Origin: Gracilibacillus ureilyticus
GTDB lineage: Bacteria > Bacillota > Bacilli > Bacillales > Amphibacillaceae
Direction: 5' to 3'
Length of the DNA: 64,000 bases
Assembly (NCBI RefSeq): GCF_900111195.1
Contig: NZ_FOGL01000019.1
Coordinates: 24,170-88,169 of the forward strand
The notes under the pieces: generated by a model
Seen by the model: only the letters and a program-made list of their open reading frames with translations
Databases searched by the model: none
Told to the model about the DNA's origin: nothing
In this document: positions 1 to 8,185 of the stretch, one piece after another
Position numbering within the stretch: position 1 is the stretch's first letter
Layout of the letters: the number at the start of each line of letters is the position of its first letter
Made by a program: the position numbers and the translations under genes

Positions 1-83
1 CATAAGTCTGTATCTGCTAAGCGAATCTGATCACCAATAGTTGGTCCATATAAGGATACATATTGCTTGCGTGATAGCTTCAT
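1..83 (-). CDS. ureC: Urease alpha subunit, N-terminal fragment
   Basis: Only the first 27 codons lie in the window; the gene runs off the left edge. The translation contains the characteristic start of the urease alpha subunit (RKQYVSLYGPTIGDQIRLADTDL-like, here split by no gaps): tyrosine-glycine-proline-threonine followed by GDQIRLADT. UreC carries the nickel active site that hydrolyses urea to ammonia and carbamate in the cytoplasm. It starts 3 bases after the ureB stop and its ribosome site GAAGGAGG lies inside the end of ureB, so it is the third gene of a ureABC operon. The nickel ligands and accessory genes ureEFGD are outside the window. Confidence 0.95.
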   Translation of the reverse strand, partial: MKLSRKQYVSLYGPTIGDQIRLADTDL

Positions 84-86
84 TGA

Positions 87-446
87 TTATTCCTCCTTCT
101 GGAATCCAAGTAATCTATTAGAAATATTCTCTATATCTCTCACACTGCCGTTCGTTAAATTATTAAGACCGAATACTTTGCGTTCCCCTGCAATTTCTAC
201 TAATTCCACTTCCTTTTCTTCCCCTGGTTCAAAGCGAATTGCCGTTCCAGCAGCAACATGGAGCCGCATGCCAATTGCCTGCTCCCGGTCAAACTTCAAG
301 TAGCGATTGACCTCAGGAAAATGAAAGTGTGAACCGACTTGAATCGGCCTGTCACCAATATTTGCTACCATCAATATCTTCACATTCCGACCCTTATTTA
401 TTTCAATTCCTTCATTATGAAAACGAATCTCACCAGGAATCATCAT
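87..446 (-). CDS. ureB: Urease beta subunit
   Basis: A 119-residue protein with the typical UreB opening ([15 protein letters not shown]) and the conserved run [18 protein letters not shown] near residues 37-54. UreB is a structural subunit that assembles with UreA and UreC into the cytoplasmic urease trimer; it has no catalytic residues itself. Two methionines open the frame; the first sits 8 bases from an AGGAGG site, so I use it, although the family usually starts at the second. It follows ureA after 13 bases and precedes ureC by 3 bases, the standard three-subunit bacterial arrangement. Confidence 0.97.
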   Translation of the reverse strand: MMIPGEIRFHNEGIEINKGRNVKILMVANIGDRPIQVGSHFHFPEVNRYLKFDREQAIGMRLHVAAGTAIRFEPGEEKEVELVEIAGERKVFGLNNLTNGSVRDIENISNRLLGFQKEE

Positions 447-459
447 GGATGTATCCTCC

Positions 460-762
460 TTAAATTATTGGTTGATGTACCGTAACAAGTTTTGTTCCAT
501 CAGGAAAGGTTGCTTCAATCTGCACACTTTCAATCATTTCAGGTACACCTTCCATAACTTCGTCTGATGATAAAACCTGCTTTCCTTCCCGCATCAATTG
601 AGCCACCGTTTTCCCTTCACGCGCTCCCTCAAGTAAATAACAGCTTATCAATGCAACAGCTTCAGGATAATTAAGCTTCAATCCTTTATTTTTCCTTTTC
701 TCTGCCAATTCTCCTGCAAGAAAAAGTAACAGCTTTTCCTGTTCAACGGGATTAAGTTTCAT
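460..762 (-). CDS. ureA: Urease gamma subunit
   Basis: A full-length 100-residue UreA, matching the usual length of the family. Recognisable blocks are the start [14 protein letters not shown], the segment [22 protein letters not shown] (residues about 29-50) and [24 protein letters not shown] at the C-terminus. It is the first gene of ureABC and has a good GGGAGG ribosome site. Urease releases ammonia from urea for nitrogen supply or pH control. The promoter region upstream contains a perfect TnrA/GlnR-type operator, so transcription is probably tied to nitrogen status. Confidence 0.97.
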   Translation of the reverse strand: MKLNPVEQEKLLLFLAGELAEKRKNKGLKLNYPEAVALISCYLLEGAREGKTVAQLMREGKQVLSSDEVMEGVPEMIESVQIEATFPDGTKLVTVHQPII

Positions 763-820
763 AGATATCCTCCCAACCTATCATGAAATAAGATCTTTTT
801 CTATATCTATTGTTAAGGCT

Positions 821-826
821 AGCATA
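821..826 (-). promoter_or_regulatory. Possible -10 element of the ureABC promoter
   Basis: On the minus strand these bases read TATGCT. A start site about 7 bases downstream would place the TnrA/GlnR-type box centre near -46, close to the roughly -49 position at which TnrA activates promoters in Bacillus subtilis. No convincing -35 hexamer is seen, which is common for activator-dependent promoters. The assignment is inference from spacing. Confidence 0.4.
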
Positions 827-851
827 ACAATCATCAGCCTCACTATTATGA

Positions 852-868
852 TGTTAGATTTTCTAACA
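852..868 (-). promoter_or_regulatory. TnrA/GlnR-type nitrogen operator before ureABC
   Basis: The bases read TGTTAGATTTTCTAACA, an exact fit to the TnrA/GlnR consensus TGTNANATTTTNTNACA, including the central ATTTT. It lies about 85 bases upstream of ureA, the first gene of the urease operon, which is under TnrA and GlnR control in Bacillus subtilis. The match is seen directly; which of the two regulators acts here, and whether as activator or repressor, is inferred. Confidence 0.85.
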
Positions 869-942
869 AGGTTTTTTAAGTTGATTTTTTTATCAGGACC
901 GAAGCGGGATCAGTGAGATTCATTCAACCTCCAACCTCCATA

Positions 943-976
943 TAAAAAGCTCTCCCACAAATAGTGAAGAGAGCTT
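943..976 (-). terminator. Intrinsic terminator after mazEF
   Basis: On the minus strand an 8-bp stem AAGCTCTC/GAGAGCTT with a 14-base loop is followed by TTTTTAT. It lies just downstream of the mazF stop and closes the mazEF transcript before the urease promoter region. Confidence 0.75.
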
Positions 977-988
977 ACATATTATCTA

Positions 989-1327
989 TTATTCTTCAGA
1001 TTCCAGTATTCCGTACAAAATATCTCTTACCTCATCTAATATATCCCTAGGAACTTTCTCTATGAATGTTAGTTCTCTCGTTTTTATGTCCATAGTTTTC
1101 ACATGCTCACAGCAGATCATTCCATTTGTCTTTGTACGTCCCTCACATTTTATATGTAACGGCGATGGCTGTCCGTGCGGGATAATGGGACAAGCAATTG
1201 CCATGCCTGTAAACCGGTGAAATGTGTTATTACTAATGATGAAAAGGTACTGTTGTTCCTTTGGTTGATACCATGAACCAGTCTCCATTTCAAGTAGGGC
1301 TATATCTCCGGGATTAGGTATATACAT
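989..1327 (-). CDS. mazF: MazF/PemK-type endoribonuclease toxin
   Basis: A 112-residue protein of the MazF/PemK/CcdB-fold family: the N-terminus MYIPNPGDIALLEM carries the conserved proline-glycine-aspartate, followed by a beta strand LFIISNN and MAIACPII, and it ends with a helix DILDEVRDILYGIL. Family members cleave mRNA when not bound by their antitoxin. I chose the internal ATG that overlaps the mazE stop by one base (TAATG) and has a GGAG site, rather than a start 12 codons upstream inside mazE. The one-base overlap with an AbrB-like antitoxin gene supports a toxin-antitoxin module. The sequence is divergent from B. subtilis EndoA, so its cleavage specificity cannot be guessed. Confidence 0.85.
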   Translation of the reverse strand: MYIPNPGDIALLEMETGSWYQPKEQQYLFIISNNTFHRFTGMAIACPIIPHGQPSPLHIKCEGRTKTNGMICCEHVKTMDIKTRELTFIEKVPRDILDEVRDILYGILESEE

Positions 1328-1569
1328 TACAGTAACTCCTTTCCTTCCTTTCTGATCTCCCATTCACTTTCTTTCATCACTTCATCTTCCCGAAATTCGC
1401 TTATCCGCTCTTTTAAGGTAAGGTGCTTACGAATGGGAGATAAAACAATATTACCATCAACTACTTTTAACTTTACCTGGTCGTCTTCCGATATGCCTGC
1501 AAGTTCTAAAATTGCTTTTGGTAACCGAATTGCCTGACTGTTACCCCACTTTTGAATCCTCGTATCCAT
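1327..1569 (-). CDS. mazE: MazE/AbrB-type antitoxin
   Basis: An 80-residue protein beginning with the swapped-hairpin AbrB fold typical of MazE antitoxins: RIQKWGNSQAIRLPKAIL at residues 4-21, then a beta strand VKLKVVDGNIVLSPI and an acidic C-terminal tail that in this family threads into the toxin. It is translated first and overlaps mazF by one base, the usual order. The protein should neutralise MazF and, as a dimer, repress its own promoter. The frame is open for 23 more codons upstream but the ATG used here matches the family start and follows AAGGAGG. Confidence 0.88.
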   Translation of the reverse strand: MDTRIQKWGNSQAIRLPKAILELAGISEDDQVKLKVVDGNIVLSPIRKHLTLKERISEFREDEVMKESEWEIRKEGKELL

Positions 1570-1612
1570 AAATAACCTCCTTACTCGCTTACCTATCATT
1601 ATATCACGGATA

Positions 1613-2545
1613 TTATCCATTCGTGCCGAGAATATCAATTGTTAAAGGGTAAACGTACTGCTGAACTGGTGTCTCTATTATTTCCTTTTCCACAACTTCT
1701 ATTAATGGCATTTGTGACCCCTGATAATCTGTGATAGTTATTTTACCTGTAATCGACATCCACGTATCGTCTTCTACTGTTATTTCTTCATCAAACTGTG
1801 TTAAAAATCCTATTAGACTAGCATCAGCTACACAATGTGTAATCAGAAACCGCCCGATCACCAACTGATTTGGCTGAAATCCTTTTTCTCTGTATACAAA
1901 CCCTGTTAATGTTATTTCTTTGCCATGATATAAATCAGGATTTTCCATTACTTGCTGATATATGCTGGAATACAAAACATCGTTCATATCAATATGAGAT
2001 AGATTAACCAGTTTGTTTTTGAATTGGTCATAGTCTGCTTTGGATATTTTATTTTGATAAACATTCGGGTCAATTTCATTCTCATCACCTGGATTCCCCT
2101 CTGACAGAGTTGGATTCGTTTCATCAGTATAGCTTTCCTCTATTGGAATACTGGTCTCCTCCTGATTAGTCAAGAACATCGTTGCTCCTTTATTTCGAGC
2201 AATCGATGCATCGAGAGTTGCTAATGGAAAAATAAAACCTGTCAACAACGGGCAGACTAAGATGAAATAATTGATACCCTTCTTCCAGTTCATTGGCTGG
2301 TCACCATGGTCATGATGGTGACTATCTGTACAATGATGGACGGCAGTATGTTTACTAAAAGAGACAACTCTGAATAATTGAGAAAAAAATAATAGAAGAA
2401 AAAGCATCGCCCCTATCATGCTCAATGTCTCATATTTCGGGTTTACTAGCTTTAGCAGGTCTCCAGTCAGGTGTAATTGATAGATATAAAGAAAAAACAG
2501 AAATAGAATGACAGCGCGAACGAGCTGTTGCCAATTAATCGACAT
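1613..2545 (-). CDS. ycgQ: TIGR03943-type permease partner (YcgQ-like)
   Basis: A 310-residue protein that I recognise as the partner of the YcgR-type permease (TIGR03943, UPF0703). It has two N-terminal membrane segments (about residues 8-24 and 42-60), a histidine-rich loop between residues 66 and 80 that also holds one cysteine, a third membrane segment near 95-112 and a long extracytoplasmic C-terminal domain. The His-rich loop suggests metal binding. The frame is open further upstream, but the ATG at codon 33 lies 10 bases from AGGAGG and is preferred. It starts 14 bases after the ycgR stop, so the two are co-transcribed. The Zur box upstream suggests a role in zinc supply; no transport activity has been shown from sequence. 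Confidence 0.8.
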   Translation of the reverse strand: MSINWQQLVRAVILFLFFLYIYQLHLTGDLLKLVNPKYETLSMIGAMLFLLLFFSQLFRVVSFSKHTAVHHCTDSHHHDHGDQPMNWKKGINYFILVCPLLTGFIFPLATLDASIARNKGATMFLTNQEETSIPIEESYTDETNPTLSEGNPGDENEIDPNVYQNKISKADYDQFKNKLVNLSHIDMNDVLYSSIYQQVMENPDLYHGKEITLTGFVYREKGFQPNQLVIGRFLITHCVADASLIGFLTQFDEEITVEDDTWMSITGKITITDYQGSQMPLIEVVEKEIIETPVQQYVYPLTIDILGTNG

Positions 2546-2559
2546 ATTAACCATTCCTC

Positions 2560-3555
2560 CTATAGATAGCCTTGAATGAATGTTATAATGATAAACACAG
2601 AGATAGTAATAATGGATACTAATACAACAACAAACCTCCATTTAAACACGCTCAACATCATGAAAGTATTTTTCAGGTCAATCATTGGACCATAGATTAG
2701 AAAACTCAAAATGGCACCTCTCGGAAAAACTCCTGAAAATGATGAAGCAATAAAGGCATCCGCTTCTGAACAAAGTGAGAGTAAAAATGCTAGTCCCATC
2801 ATGACAAATACGGAAAGAAACGGACCATCGCCTATACCTGCCAGTACATTTGTCGGCACATATACTTGTACACATGATGCTAAAAGCGCACCGATAATTA
2901 AGTATTTACCCATGTCAAAAAATTCATCAACAGAATGAATTAAAGTTTTTCCTAGCTTTTTTCCAATGCCATTATTCACAGTGTGGTTACAACTTTCTCT
3001 ATGTTCTTTCTTTACCTTTAGCTGATCAGATTGATAAAAGAAACCAATTATTATACTAATAACTATTGCAGCAACAAAACCTGCCCCCATTCTTAATAGT
3101 GCTATTTCCAAGTCATTCCCAAAAGCCATATATGTTGAAAAAATTACGATAGGATTAATTAATGGTCCTGTTAGCAGAAAACCTACCCCTGCATAAATAG
3201 GCACACCTTTTGCCAGTAATCGACGGACAATTGGGACAATCCCGCATTCACACGCCGGGAATAGAGACCCTGCAACACAACTCATAACAATTGCTGCATA
3301 TTTGTTATTCGGAATAAGACGACTTAACTGTTCTTCTGATATAAAAATTTGAATAAACCCGGCAATTAATACACCAATTAATACGAAAGGCAGTGCTTCT
3401 ATCAAAATACTTAGGAAAATAGTATTCACTTGATAGAAGGAATCGGGAATAACCAATAATGATGATGAACCATTGAGTGTGACAATAAAGGCTACCATTG
3501 CAAACAGGCATAATAAAAATAGATCGATACTGATAGATACTAGATTTCTTCCCAT
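2560..3555 (-). CDS. ycgR: YcgR-like permease (DUF318/COG0701)
   Basis: A 331-residue polytopic membrane protein of the DUF318/COG0701 permease family. Two repeats of membrane helices flank a loop; the hallmark FPACECGIVP has cysteines at residues 102 and 104, and a second copy-like motif LSLCSEADAF lies near residue 270. Relatives include ArsP-like and predicted metal permeases. I chose the ATG preceded by AAAGGGAG over a start 26 codons upstream. The gene leads an operon with the TIGR03943 partner. A 21-bp sequence 42 bases upstream matches the Zur operator with one mismatch, which points to induction under zinc limitation. Confidence 0.82.
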   Translation of the reverse strand: MGRNLVSISIDLFLLCLFAMVAFIVTLNGSSSLLVIPDSFYQVNTIFLSILIEALPFVLIGVLIAGFIQIFISEEQLSRLIPNNKYAAIVMSCVAGSLFPACECGIVPIVRRLLAKGVPIYAGVGFLLTGPLINPIVIFSTYMAFGNDLEIALLRMGAGFVAAIVISIIIGFFYQSDQLKVKKEHRESCNHTVNNGIGKKLGKTLIHSVDEFFDMGKYLIIGALLASCVQVYVPTNVLAGIGDGPFLSVFVMMGLAFLLSLCSEADAFIASSFSGVFPRGAILSFLIYGPMIDLKNTFMMLSVFKWRFVVVLVSIITISVFIIITFIQGYL

Positions 3556-3596
3556 ATAATCTCCCTTTACTGATTTTATCAATAGGAAAATTTTAC

Positions 3597-3617
3597 AAAT
3601 CATAATAATTACGATTT
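3597..3617 (-). promoter_or_regulatory. Zur box before ycgR-ycgQ
   Basis: The 21 bases fit the Bacillus Zur operator AAATCGTAATNATTACGATTT at every position except one (A for G in one half-site). The site lies 42-62 bases before the ycgR start codon, where repressor binding would block the promoter. Zur represses zinc-uptake and zinc-sparing genes when zinc is abundant. The motif is seen; the regulation is inferred. Confidence 0.8.
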
Positions 3618-3830
3618 GAATATTCCCTATCACTGAAACTTATGATAATCTTCCGATAGATATTCCCATAGATTTTTCTATCCATTTGATCAACAAATTA
3701 TAAATCTTTAATACCTGGTATGTATAAAGGGAGTACAACAGATAAATAAAATATGGTACAATAACAAATGCTGTTTTTTTCATTATTATAAATGTATTTT
3801 TGAAAATAGATTGTTATGGGAGTGATCGTC

Positions 3831-5294
3831 ATGCAACAACAGAATAAGGAATTAGCTCGTGCAATTGGTACGAGTAAAATACAGCAATTGGATTTTCGTT
3901 TGGGTGAGTTTGGAGCTGCAGTTCCTTTATTATTTTTCATAATCTGGGCAATTACGACAAGCGTCCTGCAGTTATCTTCAGAGGTTGGATTAGTTCTGGG
4001 TGCCATCTTCGGGATTACTTTAGGTTTGTTTTTTTGTAAGAGTAAGTGGGCTGACTATGCCCAAGGATTGTTCGAAGGATTAGCGCAGCCAATTGGAGTT
4101 GTGGCAATGGTCGCATGGTTCTATGCCGGCATGTTTGCCCAGGTATTACAAGTCGGTGGATTAGTGGAAGGATTAGTGTGGGTCGGCAACATTACTGGAT
4201 TCACAGGTGGATGGTTTGTTGGGTTAACATTCATTTTGGCAGCTGTATTTTCCACTGCAGTAGGTACAGGTTATGGTACAACAGTTGCTTTCGCCACATT
4301 AATGTATCCTGCTGGTGTGGCGACAGGAGCAGATCCTACCATATTATTTGCTGCAATTCTGGCAGGAGCGGTCTTCGGTGATAATCTTGCACCGGTATCA
4401 GATACAACTATTGTGTCAGCAACAACACAAGGTGCCGATGTTCCCGGGGTTGTCCGCAGCAGATTTAAGTATGCGATTGCCGCAGCTATTCCGACCCTAA
4501 TACTATTCATTATTTTTGGTGGAGGCGGTTCTTTTGAAAACCAGGCAAGTATAGAATCATCAACAAGTCCTGCTGGTCTGGTTATGCTCATACCATTTAT
4601 CATTGTATTAGTCTTAGCACTGTCCGGAAATCATATTATCACATCACTAACTTGGGGTATTATTACTGCTGTAGTTACTATCGCTATTTTCCCAGTAGGC
4701 TCATTACAAGAGGTAATCAGCTTTAACCCTGATTCTGACAACATTGTGGAAGGTGCTTTAATAAATGGTATTATCGGTTATATGAACATGGCTATTCTCA
4801 TCCTCTTAATTGTTGCTTCTGCCCATCTATTAAGATTGGGCGGGACAATGGAAGCTATCACTGTTTCCTTAATGAAATGGATTAAAGATTCGATCCGCCG
4901 AGCTGAATTCGCTATTTGGGGTATAGTAGCATTATTAAACAGTGCAATTACAATCAATACAGCTGCAGAAATTGCTGCTGCACCTTTTGTCCGTGAAATT
5001 GGGGAAAAATACAAAATTCACAGCTACAGAAGAGCGAATATGCTAGATGCCATCACTTCTGCATTAGGATATATTTTTCCATGGGGAGCACCTGTACTAC
5101 TGGGGTGGTCAACGATTACAATGATGAAGGATACGTATGAATGGCTTCCAGTCGTTCCACCTACCTCAGTCTTTCCTTTTGTTTTTCAAGGGTGGTTCCT
5201 TATGATCGTTATGCTTGTCGCAGCTTTAACAAGCTGGGGAATACGATATCAAGGTAAAAATGGCGAAGAAATAAAAGAGTTACCAAAAGACTAA
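3831..5294 (+). CDS. nhaC: NhaC-family Na+/H+ antiporter
   Basis: A 487-residue membrane protein with about 11-12 hydrophobic segments. The motif GDNLAPVSDTTIVSATTQG (residues about 185-203) is diagnostic of the NhaC family (Na+/H+ antiporters and related amino-acid exchangers such as malate-lactate antiporter MleN). A second conserved half-site, INTAAEIAAAPFVREI, lies near residue 390. It likely expels sodium in exchange for protons across the cytoplasmic membrane. I chose the ATG 8 bases after GGGAG instead of one five codons upstream. The gene is monocistronic and ends at a strong terminator. Substrate could instead be an organic acid; the family cannot be resolved by eye. Confidence 0.88.
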   Translation: MQQQNKELARAIGTSKIQQLDFRLGEFGAAVPLLFFIIWAITTSVLQLSSEVGLVLGAIFGITLGLFFCKSKWADYAQGLFEGLAQPIGVVAMVAWFYAGMFAQVLQVGGLVEGLVWVGNITGFTGGWFVGLTFILAAVFSTAVGTGYGTTVAFATLMYPAGVATGADPTILFAAILAGAVFGDNLAPVSDTTIVSATTQGADVPGVVRSRFKYAIAAAIPTLILFIIFGGGGSFENQASIESSTSPAGLVMLIPFIIVLVLALSGNHIITSLTWGIITAVVTIAIFPVGSLQEVISFNPDSDNIVEGALINGIIGYMNMAILILLIVASAHLLRLGGTMEAITVSLMKWIKDSIRRAEFAIWGIVALLNSAITINTAAEIAAAPFVREIGEKYKIHSYRRANMLDAITSALGYIFPWGAPVLLGWSTITMMKDTYEWLPVVPPTSVFPFVFQGWFLMIVMLVAALTSWGIRYQGKNGEEIKELPKD

Positions 5295-5306
5295 ACTAAT
5301 GATTCT

Positions 5307-5343
5307 AAAAAGCTTCTTTCTTACAGGAAAGAAGCTTTTTTTG
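5307..5343 (+). terminator. Terminator after nhaC
   Basis: A perfect 14-bp stem (AAAAAGCTTCTTTC with its complement), a 6-base loop and a T-run lie 13 bases after the stop codon. Confidence 0.93.
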
Positions 5344-5583
5344 TTAAAGATAAAATGATAAATTCTCCCCTTCTTTTTTAATTTCTTTATTCTAATCCGT
5401 TTTTAATGACTGCTAAATGAAGGACAATAAGCATGTTATAGAGGAAAGAAAAGTAAATATAAGATGAAAAATACCTGCATAATCACTTATTAATAAAATC
5501 CCTAAATATTTGTAATTTCTGTAACTATTTTTTATATTCATTAAGGAAACATATTCCAAGTAATATGGAGGGAAGGTATACTT

Positions 5584-5868
5584 ATGCTCTATTCAAAAAA
5601 CTATCTTCCGACTGGCAGTGTAGTTGGATTACATAATGATTCAAGAAGGTTATTAATCATCGGACGACAGGTTTTTTCAGAAACTCATCAGATTGTAAGG
5701 GACTATACAGCCCTGAACTATCCGAATGGTTTTACGAATGCAGAAGAGTCTTTTATATTATTCGATAATAAAGACATCCATACCGTTTACCATTATGGTT
5801 ATGTCGATGAAAAAGAAATGCAGTTAGATCAATTGCTAACCAATGCAGAAAGAAAAGGGGGAAAATAA
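5584..5868 (+). CDS. DUF4176-type small protein of type VII/LXG loci
   Basis: A 94-residue soluble protein with the DUF4176 pattern: YLPTGSVVGL at the start, RRLLIIGRQ near residues 21-29, a tyrosine-proline-glycine-like turn (ALNYPNGF) and a C-terminal HYGYVDEKE. DUF4176 genes commonly sit beside LXG polymorphic toxins exported by the type VII (Esx/Yuk) system in Bacillaceae; the molecular role is unclear, possibly as a small chaperone or adaptor. A strong GGAGGGAAGG site precedes the ATG. The next gene is a broken LXG-like frame starting directly after this stop, which supports the assignment. Confidence 0.7.
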   Translation: MLYSKNYLPTGSVVGLHNDSRRLLIIGRQVFSETHQIVRDYTALNYPNGFTNAEESFILFDNKDIHTVYHYGYVDEKEMQLDQLLTNAERKGGK

Positions 5869-5869
5869 A

Positions 5870-6781
5870 TTGGGTACAATTTCCTTCAACAAGAATTTGC
5901 CAGCAGAAACAAGCAAAGCTATTGGTAGTTTAGAACAGCACTTCAGCACATTACTGGAACAAATGGTCTACTTTCAGTTAGAACTTGACAAGCATAATGG
6001 AAAAGCTGCCGTAAGCCTCAAAGACAAGATAATATTGATTTCTTCAGTAAAGCAAGCAGTCGGCTTTTATACTTTGCTGATACTGTGCTTCATTTTGTCA
6101 GAGCTGTAGTGGAAGTAGATGAGCTGGTTTGTTCTGCCTTTAACCTGCAAAGCAGAGCAGAATATAGTTATACATACTCTCCTTCTAGAATTGAGGAGGA
6201 AATCAAACTTACCCCTGCCGCTCTGAAAGAAGCAACGGACACTTTCTAAGGGACTTTACAAACCTTGAGGAAGTATTAAATGAGTTTGAATTAATGCTTG
6301 ATCAAGTTATTTTCGATACACAGTTTCCATGGGACCAAGTTGATGAAATCTGGCCACATGCCAAAATTGAGATCGGTTATATTATTCTGAACGCTAGGGA
6401 GCGACTGAGGGAATTAATGGATAATGCACATGGTCTGATTGAAGAATTATTACGTGTCGACCATTTAATATATCGCCTTTACTTCCGGTTGTGAATTAAA
6501 CACGAGATCTACCTCCTTATAAGCAAGGAGAGTTTTCGGGATTTGAGAATGTTTCTGTTTATGTGCATGGGATTGAGTCGAACTCCGAGGCATTTCTGGA
6601 AGGTGCTACAACAGGTGGAGAGCCGGGTGATATTATTGTCCATATGCATAGAGATGGATCGATTGAGAGATTTATAATCAGTGATCAAGACGGTGTAAAA
6701 CAACGAACTGCTATCAGTAAGACACGACTTGAGAAATTAATTTCCACAGGTGAATCACAGAATCTGCAAAGGAGAAACTAA
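5870..6781 (+). pseudogene. Degraded LXG-like toxin gene
   Basis: The frame opens with a TTG behind AAAGGGGG directly after the DUF4176 stop and encodes an alpha-helical N-terminus (KAIGSLEQHFSTLLEQMVYF...). Near 6080 it must shift to another frame to continue (ADTVLHFVRAVVEVDELV...), meets a stop near 6249, continues in a third frame (DFTNLEEVLNEFELMLDQV... to 6494), and finally in the first frame again with VSVYVHGIESNSEAF...ISKTRLEKLI ending at 6781. At least two frameshifts and two stops are needed, so it is a pseudogene. The helical make-up and DUF4176 neighbour fit an LXG-domain protein, but without a database search the family is uncertain. It ends at the start region of the following lipoprotein gene. 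Confidence 0.55.
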
Positions 6782-6782
6782 C

Positions 6783-7934
6783 ATGTATAAATTGACCCAT
6801 GCTACGTTATTTATTTCGGCATGCCTATTATTATTTGGTTGTGGCTCCAAGACTGCTTCTATTCCAGATACTCATTATATAAATGGATTTCCTGTAACTG
6901 AAACACCTGCCCTATCAGAATTTTTAAATTATTTAAATACAGATTATGCAGAACACCAACTAATGCAAAAAAAAGATATACGAATTTTCTCACAAGAAAA
7001 CTGGGTTAGTGATGATCCTAAACAAATCAGTTATTATCAGTACACAAATAAACAGCTTTTAACTTATTACCGACCGATCTTTAATGCAAGTAACCCTAGT
7101 ATAAAATTAAACGAATTAAGAAATAATGAAGAAAAACTGCATTTAAATAAATCAATAGGAAATCTGGACACTTATAATCTTCCAAAAATTGAAATGACAG
7201 AACAAAACCAACTTAAAATACAAACATCCAAAAATCAAAAAACAATACAATTAAATGAAGAGTTGGAAAGATACGGAGTGACGAATGATACTAATTTCCA
7301 CTTTACTTTAGGTGCTATTAATGAAAATAACCTGCTAATTATTCTTGAAGATACAGATAAAGCAAACATTACAAGCGAACAGTTCTACCTTTTTATTGAT
7401 CAGCAATTAGCAAACTTTACAATCACCCAATTCCAAAAAGAAAGAGCAAATGAATTTATGGAATCAGGAGAGTTAGAACCTTATTATGACTTATTTCCTA
7501 AAACAGGAGATTTTATAAGTGTATTTGGAACTGTAATTGTTAATACTGAAACGAATAAAGTCACTCCTCTTCAAGATGAGGACCTGCTAAGTAAAGATGG
7601 GAAATTTGTTTATCTTGGCGGGGATATGAAGGAGCCATCTGATGATTTAGAAGATGGTGTACAACGAATCCAAACGATCGAAAATTACACTCAAGGAAAC
7701 GAGGTTTATGAAGAAGAATTTTCGATTGATTATGGAGAAATTTCTGACCAGTTAGACTTTGATACAAAAAATATAATCACAGCAGATATTGTCTACTTTA
7801 ACGAAGACTATGTTGTGTTAACCCTTCTTTATGCGGGCAGACTTGTTGGTCATGGCGGGGAAACCAATGTGCTGATTGATTTACAAGATGAAGAGAATCC
7901 TCAAGCTTATATGGTGAATTTAGGATTACAATAA
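6783..7934 (+). CDS. Lipoprotein of unknown function (first of a tandem pair)
   Basis: A 383-residue secreted protein with a type II signal peptide and lipobox LLLFGC, so the cysteine is lipid-anchored at the outer face of the membrane. I do not recognise the domain. The body is polar, rich in Asn, Gln, Glu and Tyr, and ends with a strand-rich region (YVVLTLLYAGRLVGHGGETNVLIDL). The ATG used follows AAAGGAG; an upstream in-frame ATG has no site. It follows the broken LXG-like gene and has a damaged paralogue immediately downstream (8186-9349), so the pair arose by tandem duplication. It could be an accessory or immunity-type factor of the LXG locus, but that is only suggested by position. Confidence 0.8.
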   Translation: MYKLTHATLFISACLLLFGCGSKTASIPDTHYINGFPVTETPALSEFLNYLNTDYAEHQLMQKKDIRIFSQENWVSDDPKQISYYQYTNKQLLTYYRPIFNASNPSIKLNELRNNEEKLHLNKSIGNLDTYNLPKIEMTEQNQLKIQTSKNQKTIQLNEELERYGVTNDTNFHFTLGAINENNLLIILEDTDKANITSEQFYLFIDQQLANFTITQFQKERANEFMESGELEPYYDLFPKTGDFISVFGTVIVNTETNKVTPLQDEDLLSKDGKFVYLGGDMKEPSDDLEDGVQRIQTIENYTQGNEVYEEEFSIDYGEISDQLDFDTKNIITADIVYFNEDYVVLTLLYAGRLVGHGGETNVLIDLQDEENPQAYMVNLGLQ

Positions 7935-8185
7935 TAGAGTAGAGGTTCCAAAAAGTTAAGCCTAATAGTATGAACTTTTCAACATAACCCTGAATAGCAA
8001 TAGCTAATCAGGGTTATAAATATCGGGATAATTTTTGTGTTTCGAGTAATTAATGCATATACATATATGAGAAGTGATCCAATGACCGATAGTATAATCA
8101 TATCAAAGCCGTACCCTCAATTATACGGAAATGGAGTTAATAAAAGTGGTTAATTATTCGACTAGTGTAGAAGGGAGAAATTAGA

